Positions 53,514 through 64,000 of a DNA stretch of 64,000 bases are shown here, one piece after another. Below the pieces are notes generated by a model, which was given only the letters and a program-made list of their open reading frames with translations, was not told the DNA's origin and searched no databases. The position numbers and the translations under genes are program-made. The stretch is from Plectrocnemia conspersa (lineage: Eukaryota; Arthropoda; Insecta; Trichoptera; Polycentropodidae): contig VTFK01000117.1 in assembly GCA_009617715.1 (NCBI GenBank), forward strand, positions 1,116,001 through 1,180,000. Direction: 5' to 3'. Within the stretch, counting starts at the first letter, position 1; each line of letters opens with the position of its first letter.

Positions 53514-53517
53514 TTAA

Positions 53518-53757
53518 CCCTTTATGCTAAAGAAAATACAAATTTATTAAAATGAATTAAAAAATGAAAACATATAAACAGTAATTTTTTCAATAAACCT
53601 CTGTGCTGTACTTATTTGTTCTTTCTCCACAATGTCGATTAAAATATCAGATCAATTTTCAAGACTTGATAATTCTGTTGCCAGTGTTTTTGATTCCAAC
53701 AATGCTATCCATTTTACGTTATTCTCTTCTTTATTTAAATTTTTAAGGCCTAAGGGG
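53518..53757. mobile_element. piggyBac-like MITE (240 bp)
   Basis: TTAA at 53514-53517 and 53758-53761 flanks ends CCCTTTATGC and, reverse-complemented, CCCCTTAGGC. The TTAA duplication plus CCC(Y)TT inverted ends match the piggyBac superfamily. No transposase. It differs in sequence from the piggyBac-type insert nested at 11910. Confidence 0.6.
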
Positions 53758-53761
53758 TTAA

Positions 53762-54270
53762 ATTATATAATTTTTTATAATAATTATTGAGAAATAAATA
53801 TTGTTTATATTTTCAACTTCTGGCATTTTAGATTTGTTTTACGATTTTTTTAAATATTTACTAGAGAATTAAATAAAAAATTATCGTATTTAGTAACAAT
53901 AGTGTCATTAAAAAATAAAAATATATTTACTTGTATTTTAATTATATAATAAGTAAAATTCAGTTAATGAACAATTATTTATTTTACAATATAATATACA
54001 ATATTATTTTTTACCTAGTAAATTGTATTTAAAAAAATAAGAAATAAAATAAATTAATTTTATTTCTATAGTCACAAAACTTGAATTTATGGCCAAAACT
54101 AGATTTGACGTTTATTGTTTTGGTTGCTTTATATACCGTTTTATAAATGAATAAGATAATTTATTTAAATTAATAGGTTATAAGCAAATTTATACTTTAT
54201 TCATCTTAAAAATATAATATAAAGCTTATATTAACTAATAAGAGCGTTTAATTGTAAACATAACCTCAAA
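53762..54270. other. Upstream region of DHX16
   Basis: Extremely AT-rich. No TATA box or initiator stands out. It presumably contains the promoter and 5' UTR of the helicase gene. The start context is CTCAAAATGG. Confidence 0.4.
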
Positions 54271-57200
54271 ATGGGAAAGCCTAAGGAGAAACGACGCAAA
54301 CGCTATGCTAGTTCGTCTTCGTCGTCGAGCGATGACAGCGTAGAAAAATTAAGAAGGAAGGATCTTCAAGAAAGGGACGAATTCTCTAAACGGTTGAAGG
54401 AGAAAGATGACACTAAAACGAGAAAAATCATCGAGGCTTCAGATAAGCGTTCGTTTGAGGAAGCGGCCAAACGATTAAAGATTGAAGCTGAATCTCGTGA
54501 TAAAATGCTTCCTGTATTGCGAGTACAGTCTAGGAGAAAATATTTAGAGAAGCGAAAAGATGATAAAGTTGGCCGAGCTGGAAGCCGATATAATTGATGA
54601 TGAATATCTTTTCGATGAACAAATGTGAGTATTATGTTATTTATGTTAAATGTTAACTTGAGACTTGAAAAAGTTGTGAATTTATTTAATTCAATAAGAT
54701 TTTAATGTATTTGCAATGTTTAGATTGACTGAACGAGAGAAGAAAAACCGTGAACATAAAAAAGAACTATTGCGAATCGCAAAGGAACATGAAAAAGCTA
54801 GGGAATTGGAAAACATTCAGCGGTATCATATGCCACGCGATATGAAAAAGGGCGAAAAAGGTATTTTTAAATATTATAACTAAATTTGTAGATGAGTTCT
54901 GGTGTTTCTAGTGCTTCTGTAATTACCTGTTATGGGGTCAAATTAATTCTAAAAACATGTTTTATTTATTTATATACAATTATAAATGTTATTTTTTAAA
55001 GTAAATTCGTTGCCGAGAGTTATTCATGGGGTGTTCACTGTCGGATGTCTTGTTACATAAACACGTTTTAAAAATTAAACAGGTTAGGTGTAAACGAGCA
55101 GCAGTGGTGAGCGTTGATTAGAACAGTGAACACCCCATGAATAACTATGCAAGGATTTTACTTTAAAATATGTCATTTATAATTGTATATAATGAATAAA
55201 TAAATTAATAACTATTTTTTGGAATAAATTTGACCCACGATAACAGAAAAGTACCTATAATTTTATATATTTTTTTGTTTTAGGTGATTACGTTGAAGTT
55301 GACGAGATTGAAAAACTTCCGCATTCCGAGCAGCGAAAATGGGAAAAGGAACAGATGGCATCTGCCGTATATAAATTTGGTTCTAAAGATCCATCGTCGA
55401 AGCAAGATTACGAACTATTGTTGGACGATCAAATAGAGTTCATACAAGCTCTACGTTTAGACGGAAATAGAGAAGAAAAGAAGGATGAGAAAGTCTCCGA
55501 TTATGAAAAGAAAAAGATGGACATTGAAGAAACCAAGCGTTCTTTACCTATATATCCATTCAGAGGCGACTTGATATCCGCTATTAAAGAGCATCAGATA
55601 TTGATTATTGAAGGCGAAACCGGTTCCGGTAAAACCACCCAAATTCCGCAGTATTTACACGAAGCAGGATTCACATCCGATGGAAAAATGATCGGTTGTA
55701 CTCAACCGAGACGAGTAGCAGCTATGTCGGTGGCTTCTAGAGTTGCTCAAGAGATGAACGTTAAATTAGGCAACGAAGTCGGTTATAGTATCAGATTTGA
55801 AGATTGCACATCGGAGCGAACTATTTTGAAATATATGACGGACGGTACACTTCATCGAGAGTTTTTATCCGAGCCCGATTTGGCATCTTATAGTGTGATG
55901 ATCATTGACGAAGCTCACGAGAGAACTCTCCACACTGATATATTGTTCGGTTTAGTCAAAGATATTGCACGGTTTAGGCCGGATTTGAAACTGTTGATAT
56001 CTTCGGCCACTTTAGATGCACAAAAGTTTTCAGAGTTCTTTGACGACGCTCCTATATTTAGAATACCAGGACGGCGATTTCCTGTAGATATTTATTACAC
56101 GAAAGCTCCAGAAGCGGATTACGTAGATGCTTGCGTTGTGTCTGTGCTTCAGATCCATGCCACTCAACCGTTAGGCGATATTTTAGTGTTTTTGACTGGT
56201 CAAGACGAAATCGAAACCTGTCATGAGATGTTGCAAGATAGAACAAAGCGTTTGGGGTCAAAAATAAGAGAATTGGTCATATTGCCCGTTTACGCCAATC
56301 TTCCTAGTGATATGCAAGCGAAGATATTCGAACCAACGCCGGCTGGTGCTAGAAAAGTCGTCTTAGCTACAAACATAGCTGAAACTTCTCTGACTATCGA
56401 TAACATCATTTATGTGATAGATCCTGGTTTCGCTAAGCAGAATAATTTTAATTCACGGACAGGAATGGAGAGCTTGATGGTCGTTCCGATCTCAAAGGCT
56501 TCAGCAAATCAACGAGCTGGACGTGCAGGAAGAGTCGCTCCTGGAAAATGCTTCAGACTATACACGGCTTGGGCGTACAAGCACGAACTAGAAGAGAACA
56601 CAATTCCTGAAATACAAAGGATAAATCTCGGTAATGCTGTACTCACTTTAAAAGCATTGGGCATTAACGATCTGATCAATTTTGATTTTCTCGACCCACC
56701 ACCTCATGAGACCCTCGTCTTAGCTTTGGAACAATTATACGCATTAGGAGCTTTGAATCATCACGGAGAGTTGACCAAGTGCGGTCGAAGAATGGCCGAA
56801 TTCCCTACTAATCCGATGATGGCTAAAATGTTACTAGCGAGCGAAAAATATAAATGCTCCGAAGAGATTGTCACCATAGCTGCCATGTTATCCGTGAACG
56901 GTGCTATATTTTATAGGCCGAAAGATAAAATTATTCACGCTGATACAGCTCGAAAGAATTTCAATCATATTGCCGGTGATCATCTCAGTTTGATGAATGT
57001 TTATAACCAATGGGTAGATTCAGATTTTTCAATTCAGTGGTGTTACGAGAATTTTATACAATATCGATCTTTGAAAAGAGCGAGAGACGTTCGCGAACAA
57101 TTGGTCGGATTGATGGAAAGAGTGGAGATTGAAATGGTGTCCAGCATTGATGAGAACGCAAACATTCGGAAAGCTATAACGGCTGGTTATTTCTACCACA

Positions 57201-59276
57201 TAGCTAGATTGTCAAAAGGAGGAAATTATAAAACTGCTAAGCACAATCAGGTAATAATAGATATATACATTTATTATAATATGATTTACACTTCAAGATT
57301 TATGTAACAAAGTTAAGATAGCTAGTTTGTATATATAATTATATGCTGGACTCGGTTACATCATTAGTTTATGAGGACAATTTAAATGAGCAATATTATA
57401 AAATTATTGTCCCATAAAACAAATTGTTTCTGCACTACTGTTGGACATATTAAGTGCGAGCGAGCGAGCGTTGGTCAGAACAGTGGACACCACATGAATA
57501 AATATCTGCAACGAATCCTTTTCTGAAGAAAAAATCCGAAGATTTACCTTATATAAATGCACAAACAATTCGTTTTATTGAACAAAATATTTATTTTAAT
57601 GCACATATCTTTTACATTAATTCTCTATTAAATTGCACCAGATAGAAAAAATGGCAAAAAAATATTTCAGAATCACTCTTGTTTGGTCTTTTTTTCGACA
57701 ATTTTAATATATGAATTTGCTTATCATAAAAACACGCGAAACGGCTCATCCGTCCCAATATATCGTTGACACCAAAAATGTGTTTCTACTATGAGTCAAA
57801 GGATTAACAGAAACTTTATGAAGTGCCGACCATTGTCAACTCTCGGATTATATACTTGAAAGCATCATAAAATTTTGAATGAAAGTTTTATAATCTTCTA
57901 TTTATGAATCACTTAATTGTACATACAGAATTGTGAAACAATACTTTCGAACTGTTAAATAGAAATTTCTTGTTCCTTTCGATACACTGCTCTCACTTAA
58001 TCTCTAAATGTGTTTTGCGAAATTGAAGAATAGCCGATAATTTTGCATCTTGAAAATTGTGTGAGATATATATTTCATGTGGAGAAATCAAATATTATAT
58101 TGAAATTAAAATGACCGGGTACCCATTAAAATAACAGGGTTTTTAGTTCTTTTAAAAACGAGCGGGTACCCGGGTCGAAAGTCATCATTTTCGTAGCCTT
58201 GAAGATTTTCGATGGATAAGCCATATTGCTACAAAATTACTTGTCATTTTCGTTCCAATCGTGTTTCAATATTTATGAATTTTATGAGACTTACACTTTT
58301 GAGTTGCAAACTTCAGATTCTTTTTTAATGTACACATATCGCACAACAATCGACATTTGTTATTTGTTTTTTATTACTTTCATCCGGCGTACAGTCTTGT
58401 CTAATTGAAAATTTTGTCATTTGTAGTTTTGGCGATCAATGAGGTGATTTCTTGCTGGATATATTTTCTTAAGTAATGTGTTTTGTATGGACTTTTTATT
58501 GCCTGTTTTACGTTTTTCTCTATCACTGGATCATATTTTGAAAATATTTTAAGAAATTTATTATTATTTTTGGTAAATAATTTATCTGAAAATCCTCTAA
58601 ATGCAATATTTTCTGATGCCATGGTTAAAATAATTGAAATGATTCTTTTGAGTAACTCTTTCCAGTGTTCTATTTCACTTAAGCACAATTTATTTGATAA
58701 AATTTAATCAATTATCTACAATTTTTTGATAAAATGTTAATTCAATCTGTCGCACCCAATGAATAATTTGAAACTTTAATGATGGAATGTGATACATAAA
58801 TGTATAACGGAGAATTACCTAAAATTATAACATATTTAAAAACTATTTTAGGCGTTTGTGAGTGTCAAACACTGCACACGCTATGAACCGGTCCTTGTTA
58901 TACTAATGTATGAGCTGTAATGTGGAAGTTTCAATTTACGCAATTTTCACTTTATATTTTTAAGAATTTAGAACACCGTAGTTGGCATGTGCACAGCTTG
59001 ATTCAATATTTTATAATGCTTTATTAATTTTATTATCATTTTTTGTTTCAGACTGTGATGATCCATCCAAACAGCGCACTATTTGAAGAATTACCTCGTT
59101 GGGTATTGTATCATGAACTTGTGTTCACGACCAAAGAATTCATGAGACAAGTGACTGAGATTGAAAGCAAGTGGCTGCTGGAAGTGGCTCCACATTATTA
59201 TAAAGCCAAGGAGTTGGAAGATTCGACGAATAAAAAGATGCCTAAGGGCGTCGGTAGAGCGACGCTTGCGGAATGA
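54271..59276 (+). CDS. Spliceosomal DEAH-box ATP-dependent RNA helicase DHX16/Prp2
   Basis: Exons are 54271-54624, 54724-54860, 55284-57250 and 59052-59276. The product (about 893 residues) is the ortholog of human DHX16, yeast Prp2 and fly l(2)37Cb, the helicase that remodels the activated spliceosome before the first splicing step. Visible: an RS/KE-rich N-terminus ([10 protein letters not shown]), RYHMP (exon 2), Walker [11 protein letters not shown] (55613-), DEAH (55907-55918), SAT (56003-56011), QRAGRAGR (56510-56533) and the conserved C-terminal FRPKDK-, NVYNQW-, WCYENF- and [14 protein letters not shown] motifs through [22 protein letters not shown]. The start is the first Met of exon 1; it lacks the longer N-terminal region of vertebrate DHX16. 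Exon 1 has an apparent +1-base frameshift at AAA 54565-54567: the upstream frame hits a stop at 54595, while the conserved continuation KLAELEAD...DEYLF lies in the next frame. Confidence 0.96.
54565..54567 (+). other. Apparent one-base insertion (frameshift) in DHX16 exon 1
   Basis: Before this AAA the frame reads [12 protein letters not shown]. After it, the conserved residues [19 protein letters not shown] are in the frame shifted by one base. Removing one A restores the frame, and all later exon phases then fit. The surroundings show no splice sites that could mend it. An assembly or sequencing error in a short A run is most likely. Confidence 0.8.
54926..55247. mobile_element. Long-TIR MITE in DHX16 intron 2 (about 320 bp)
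   Basis: The left arm (from about CTGTTATGGGGTCAAA at 54927 to 55040) and right arm (55120 to 55246, TTTGACCCACGATAACAG) are imperfect reverse complements over more than 100 bp. The best stretch is GTTATTCATGGGGTGTTCAC, inverted at 55124-55145. The unique centre is about 80 bp. No ORF. Partial relatives occur at 57372-57535 and 61332-61500. Confidence 0.75.
57372..57535 (+). repeat. Partial relative of the long-TIR MITE, DHX16 intron 3
   Basis: It shares GAGCGTTGGTCAGAACAGTG and CATGAATAA..TGCAACGAATCC with the right half of the 54926-55247 element. It aligns over about 160 bp with 61332-61500 (shared GAGGACAATTTAAATGAGCAA and GAATCCTTTTCTGAAG-like runs). Confidence 0.7.
57536..59051. other. 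Remainder of DHX16 intron 3
   Basis: AT-rich intron. Two ORFs at 58401-58707 on opposite strands have no recognisable domain. A GGGTACCC-containing pair of motifs (58117-58123 and 58163-58170) is the only GC-rich detail. The intron ends at the acceptor TTTCAG before 59052. Confidence 0.5.
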
Positions 59277-59498
59277 AAAATACTACTTTTTATAATAAAA
59301 ATTTATTTAATGTAACAATAAATCTGATTTTTATTTTGTATTATTGTCGCTATTATTTTAGCTTTACACTTAATTCAAATTAAATTCCCGAGTTGTTATT
59401 TGAATATGGAACATCTCCATGGTAGCAATAGATATTGATTTAAAACAAATCAAACATTCCTGGGTTTCTTCACTTCGTCATAACAAAATTTGATCAAA
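59277..59498 (+). promoter_or_regulatory. DHX16 3' end and tektin upstream region (222 bp)
   Basis: The DHX16 stop is followed by AATAAA-type signals (ATAATAAAAA near 59291 and CAATAAATC near 59314). The tektin start codon is only 222 bp from the DHX16 stop, on the same strand, so the tektin promoter must lie here or inside DHX16. No TATA box is obvious. Confidence 0.5.
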
Positions 59499-61885
59499 AT
59501 GGCACAAAATCAGCGTGATTATGTTCCTGGAGAAATCGTACCTTTTCCTACTCGCCCGTGGCCTCCAGTGAACTTACCTCCATGTTATCTTCCACAACCT
59601 ACTTCTTACGATATCGGCGAAGGTAAGAACTAGATCTCTTCATATACATAATACATTATAATCCATAAATTATTCCAAAGATCCTGCAAAAAGAATGCTG
59701 CCGATCATCAATAAATATTCCAGCTCAAAGTATTCCACTGAAGAATGGCAACATCACAATGCTATCGTATTGGAGGGTGAACCGATAAGAAGATCTGATG
59801 AGTGAGTGAAAACATAGTAATTACATATCATCTAAATATTGTTGTATTACATAATAAATATATATGTATGTTGAGAAAAATATTAATTTCTCCTAAAGCA
59901 GAATAAAAATGTATTAGATTCTTTAATAATGACATCAAATATTTATAATTCAGATTTGAGATAAGAGCTAAGAACTGCCTGACTCACGTTTACGGATTGG
60001 CCGATAACAAGTTCAACTGCAGTACTGATTTGCTGAAGAATAGAGCTCACGAGATATACCAATGGAAATGTGAAACCGAGTATTGCGTCAAACCCATGAC
60101 TGATGAGATAGTAGCACTGGAAGAACTGCGACAGAGATTGAAAGCTTCTATAGCTATCCTTGATCAACCTGAAGCAATTGGTGAATAGATTATGTTTTAT
60201 ATCTATTACAATTATAAAGATACAACAATTCTTATGTAATACATGGAATTACATTATTTCAGCTAAAGAGTGCTTGCAATTGAGATTGAACAGATTGGAC
60301 ACAGATTTGGTACACGATACATCTGAAGACGAACTCAATAAAGAACTTCAGTTGATATCCGATATAAGAAACTTATATATGGACACTTTGGCTGATATCG
60401 AAGCACAAATGAGGAGTAACAAAGCAGCCAAAGCTAGAGTCGAATTTGATTGGAGTGATAAAGTGGTCTCGTACGATACAGATTCTGTGAATATATCGTT
60501 GAACAGGCAGTCTAGTACGACACTGATGAAGCCAGGTGCAGTGAGCGTGCCGGAAGAGTATATAAATACATTAATTGAACGCATATATGTGAAAGTCATT
60601 AGAAATTGGTAATAATATTTTTTTATGAATAGGCAATCTACGCCCAATTCTTGGCAGCAGTTTACGAGGCACAATTTGGAAGAGGCGGAGTCTTGCAGGC
60701 GTGACTCTATCAACTTGCGTAAATATGTCGAAGCTCTGATACTGAATGCTTCTAGGGATTTACGCACAAAAGCCGGAAGAGTCGATCAAGCTTTAGCGGC
60801 TAAGGCGGCGTGTACTGACGATCTGAGAATAAGATTGGAGGACGAATTGAGAGAAGTATTGAATGATGTTATTATTGTTAATTATTATGTAGTACTTTAA
60901 TAATGATGATATACATATTTTTTAGGTATTGCAGAGATTAACGATGGTAGAGAAGATGTCGGAGGAGCTCAAAGATGCTCATAGGAAAATGGAGATATGC
61001 ACTAAGCTCACTCAAACACGCTTAGACAATAGAAACTCGATTGGAAGACCGAACGTTGAGAATTGCAGAGATGCTCCTCAATCAGGGTATATTTTTTCAT
61101 TATGCTAAAATATCACTATTAAAAAAGCTAAAATCGTATGGCATTGTTTTTCGGACATTTTAGAATATTATTATTAGACATATTTTTGTACAAATGTTTT
61201 TAAAGTTGTTTTTCCAAATTACACTGCTTAGCAATTTTATGTATATTTTACTAACGATTTTTTCTACAGAAGATTATTAAAAATATTTTTTAATGACATT
61301 AAGATGCTATAAATTTACATACATATACATATTGAGGACAATTTAAATGAGCAATGAATAAAATAATTGTTCTATAAAACGAATTATTTGTGCACTGCTG
61401 TTGGACAAATTAGGTACGAGCAAGCGAGCATTGGTCAGAACAGTGAATACCCCATGAATAACTCTCTGCAACGATTCCTTTTCTGAAGAAATTCGTTAAT
61501 TAAGAAGTTGATTGCTTAAAAAAAATATGTTTAGGTTCTAATTTTCGCAAATAATAATTCCCATTCCCAGTATGCAATGTGTTAATGTCCCAGCGGCTTT
61601 AAAATCAACTCAAATTATATGCAGTATTATTTTCTTAATGTGTATTAAAACTATAAATTATTTTACAGGCTTTTAGATGAATCAAAAGCTTTGACAGAGT
61701 CGATGTACGCTCTCAATGACCAACTATACAACGCAAACAAGACCAGAGTGAAGCTATTGAAGAGTAGAAGCGAATTGGAAAAAGAAATATACGTTAAAAA
61801 GAATACTCTTTCGATCGATAGAGACCGCTGCAAAACTGTCCGTTCTCTATATCCATCGGCGTCTAAGTTATCAGGATTAGAATAA
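59499..61885 (+). CDS. Tektin (tektin-3/4/5-like)
   Basis: Exons are 59499-59622, 59681-59801, 59954-60180, 60263-60557, 60633-60855, 60926-61086 and 61669-61885, giving 455 residues. All junctions keep frame; the first intron is only 58 bp. Tektins are coiled-coil filament proteins inside the doublet microtubules of cilia and sperm flagella. Evidence: ECLQLRLNRLDTDLVHDTSEDEL, WSDKV and STPNSWQQFTRHNL follow the tektin pattern; the nonapeptide signature appears as RPNVENCRD at 61046-61072 (residues 371-379; usual form RPNVELCRD). The C-terminus KKNTLSIDRDRC...YPSASKL resembles tektin-4, but 3 and 5 share much of it, so no symbol is given. Long heptad-like helices fill the rest. AATAAA (61881-61886) overlaps the stop codon. 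In insects, expression is expected mainly in testis and ciliated neurons (inference). Confidence 0.92.
61332..61500 (+). repeat. Partial relative of the long-TIR MITE in the last tektin intron
   Basis: It aligns by eye with 57372-57535 over about 160 bp, and its CAGTGAATACCCCATGAATAA matches the right arm of the 54926-55247 element. It lies in the 582-bp intron before the final exon. Confidence 0.7.
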
Positions 61886-61964
61886 ATAAAAGTCCTTAGA
61901 GCACTTAAATATATACATTTAATGATAAATTATAACATATAGTAAATAACAGAAGATCTTTTAT
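61886..61964. terminator. Shared 79-bp convergent 3' region of tektin and COG6
   Basis: Plus-strand AATAAA copies at 61881-61886 and 61885-61890 overlap the tektin stop. A minus-strand AATAAA (61960-61965) overlaps the last base of the COG6 stop. Cleavage is normally 10-30 bases downstream, so both mRNA ends would fall inside this short gap and may abut or overlap. Confidence 0.6.
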
Positions 61965-63851
61965 TTATAACGATAATATTTCTGATACTTCTTCGGGCGT
62001 TCTTCTTACAAGCAGTTGTGGATTTTCGTATCTATTAGCAGAATCGTGTACTGAGGAATACAATTTTTTATATATTGCGATTATGACTTGGAAGGATCGT
62101 TTTCGTACGTTCGTTCTTGTCGAGCTACTGATCAAGAGCGATATTTGCGGTAATAAGAATACATCTGGCATCGCGATAAAGCTGTCGAATTTATTCATAA
62201 AGGATCTTAACATCGGAGCTTCCATTCCTGGAACGGATGAAAGTGGACCTTTATCTTGTTCTAGCAAGATAGTATAAATAGAGCCTAAATTCAAGTTGGC
62301 CACTAAAGAACTCGCTTGTTCTGACGTTAGCGTATCCATTTGAGCGTCCGATTGCGCTTGCAGTCGTTCGTTATAATCGTTATTAAATTGACACAGCGAT
62401 ACAGTGCATTGGATCTGATACATGCAGTTTAATAAATAAGCAGCCATGTCGGTCGAAGATAGATGGCATGCTGTTTCATTTATGGCTCTCAATAACGGAT
62501 CTATGATTAGAGATACAGCTTTGATTAAATCGGATCGTTCTCTCTGTTCCGAAACAGGTGTGATCGATAGCAGTTCTCTCAAGAATTTCAATAGCTCGGT
62601 TACGGTCATCGAAGGCGTTAAATCCGACGGAGGCGCTTTGACACCGTGGACTAAATCACCCTTGACTTTATTCTCAATCGCCGATAAGAAAACAGATTCA
62701 CTCTGTCGTTGCAATTCGTTCAACGTTGAATATAAATATCCGCCTTTGATGTCTTCGTTCAATACCTTAGTATAAAATTTGAGAAGATTCGTTAACATGC
62801 ATAGTAATAGTGGATCTTTATCTAGCGTTAGAATCAATTCGATTCTGACTTTCAACGGATGGCATAGTCCTTCAGTTATAATATTTGCGTGAATCGGATA
62901 TGCGTCTTCTTTAGAATTGTACTCGTCACAAAATTTAAATAAAGAAGTCAAACCCTCTTTTTCAATCGGTAGAGATTGATGCACCCATGCTAGCATATCT
63001 CCGATATATCTTTTAGGATCATGAGCATAATACTCGATAGGTTTTCCTGCACCGGTGCCATCTTTGGTTAACGCGTCGATGAAGAATCTGACTAAATTAG
63101 ATTTTCTAGCAGAGCAATATTCGTCGACTACGTATTTAAATAGAACCGGACGACTCTGCAATGTATTCATCGCTTTAGGTATCAAAGAATTGTGATCGGT
63201 TGCGTCAAAATTGCGACTTCCGTTCTGCGTCCATTTATATAGACGTTCTATAGCAGCTTCTCTGTGTAAGCCAATTTTTTCCATTATATCCAAGGCTGCC
63301 GTTTCACAGCCTGAATGTATCAGCGTCTTACAATCGTTGTGAAGTTTATCGATTCTTTCTAAAACTCCAAAGAACTCGTGAGTGATGGGCGAATCTCTGG
63401 ATATACCGTGCAATATAGCATTTTCGGCTGGTGTCAATTGAAAATGCGATATGAAAGCGTTAGCCAATATGAGTTGCTTCTCAACTTTTTGCTTCTCATT
63501 TTGCAGCATCGCTATTTGGGATATCAAATGACTAGCTTTCGTCTTAGAATCTTGTAGTCTAGAAGCCATATTGTTAACTGAATTGTTCAATTGTACGACA
63601 TCATTATATACATAGTCCAAATGGTCTTTTAAGACTCTAAATGAATTCACAAAGCTCTCGTAAGTTTCTAGATTACGTTTTTCTAGTTGGTTTTTAAGGT
63701 TTCGTCTCACCAAAGAAGAATTTACAGTGCAAAATGTTGATAGCACTCGTAGAGCGTCCATTGTTTCCTTTTCGGTTTCGTGACGCATCTCCAAGATGTT
63801 TTTCACCTTAGCTTTGACATTTTCGGTTTTATTCTCGATTTCTACGCCCAT
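61965..63851 (-). CDS. Conserved oligomeric Golgi complex subunit 6
   Basis: A single uninterrupted 628-codon frame on the minus strand, close to the usual COG6 size. COG6 belongs to lobe B of the eight-subunit COG tether, which catches retrograde vesicles at the Golgi and keeps glycosylation enzymes in place. Family-typical stretches are the N-terminal coiled coil (RRNLKNQLEKRNLETYESF, residues about 49-67), ANAFISHFQLTPAE, ERLYKWTQ, ALTKDGTGAGKPIE and HDPKRYIGDMLAWVHQSLP. The context at the ATG is CGAGATGG, and no upstream Met in frame is visible within the window. It ends SEILSL. Convergent with the tektin gene, whose stop is 79 bp away. No introns are seen. Confidence 0.97.
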   Translation of the reverse strand: MGVEIENKTENVKAKVKNILEMRHETEKETMDALRVLSTFCTVNSSLVRRNLKNQLEKRNLETYESFVNSFRVLKDHLDYVYNDVVQLNNSVNNMASRLQDSKTKASHLISQIAMLQNEKQKVEKQLILANAFISHFQLTPAENAILHGISRDSPITHEFFGVLERIDKLHNDCKTLIHSGCETAALDIMEKIGLHREAAIERLYKWTQNGSRNFDATDHNSLIPKAMNTLQSRPVLFKYVVDEYCSARKSNLVRFFIDALTKDGTGAGKPIEYYAHDPKRYIGDMLAWVHQSLPIEKEGLTSLFKFCDEYNSKEDAYPIHANIITEGLCHPLKVRIELILTLDKDPLLLCMLTNLLKFYTKVLNEDIKGGYLYSTLNELQRQSESVFLSAIENKVKGDLVHGVKAPPSDLTPSMTVTELLKFLRELLSITPVSEQRERSDLIKAVSLIIDPLLRAINETACHLSSTDMAAYLLNCMYQIQCTVSLCQFNNDYNERLQAQSDAQMDTLTSEQASSLVANLNLGSIYTILLEQDKGPLSSVPGMEAPMLRSFMNKFDSFIAMPDVFLLPQISLLISSSTRTNVRKRSFQVIIAIYKKLYSSVHDSANRYENPQLLVRRTPEEVSEILSL

Positions 63852-64000
63852 CTCGACGGAAAATATAATCCGGCTGAACTACAGGAATGACAGATTGTGA
63901 CGATGTCAAGTTTAAGTGCAGTGCTGCCAATGTAAAAATATTACTTTGTCCGATATTACCCCAATTACGTATATTTTAAATACATATTATTTTAGCTGTT
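63852..64000 (-). promoter_or_regulatory. COG6 5' UTR / promoter region
   Basis: It is the DNA just upstream of the COG6 start on the minus strand, moderately GC-rich near the ATG and AT-rich at the window edge. No TATA box is clear. A further upstream exon beyond the window cannot be ruled out. Confidence 0.4.

Overview
The window is nuclear DNA from an arthropod, most likely an insect. Genes are split by GT-AG introns, many of them only 58-80 bp. Non-coding DNA is strongly AT-rich, and it carries insect-type transposon debris: Jockey-like LINE relics and hAT, piggyBac and Tc1/mariner-type non-autonomous elements. No species call is possible from the sequence alone. There are no operons, CRISPR arrays, rRNAs or convincing tRNAs.

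Layout. Positions 1-40608 hold no convincing protein-coding gene. The first recognisable exon after it (40609-40758) starts mid-codon in the N-terminal part of a glypican, so this stretch is best read as upstream or intronic DNA of that gene. It contains LINE relics (7.75-9.84 kb), two copies of a TIR element with TA target duplications that each carry a nested piggyBac-type MITE (11.69-12.56 and 34.95-35.81 kb), a pogo-like MITE (21.8 kb), a 199-bp foldback (28.6 kb), a dispersed repeat with three copies across the window, several near-perfect short palindromes and a few GC-richer blocks that could be regulatory.

40609-50488 (+) is a dally-like/GPC4-6 type glypican in eight recognised exons (709 residues in the window; signal-peptide exon not found). 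Its 7.2-kb intron holds three hAT-type elements with intact 8-bp target duplications and an RT relic. 54271-59276 (+) is the DEAH-box spliceosomal helicase DHX16/Prp2 (l(2)37Cb-type) in four exons, with an apparent one-base frameshift in exon 1. 59499-61885 (+) is a tektin in seven exons. 61965-63851 (-) is an intronless COG6 gene, convergent with the tektin and 79 bp away.

The four genes act in unrelated processes: cell-surface heparan sulfate proteoglycan, pre-mRNA splicing, ciliary/flagellar doublet microtubules and Golgi tethering. The compact right end (54.2-63.9 kb) contrasts with the gene-poor left two thirds. The unusual content is mainly in the mobile elements (a nested MITE amplified with its host, inverted hAT twins with a leftover transposase dimerisation domain, a long-TIR family in the introns of DHX16 and the tektin), the DHX16 frameshift, and the lysine-rich insert and convertase-like site of the glypican. 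I found no clear sign of an undescribed multi-gene system.
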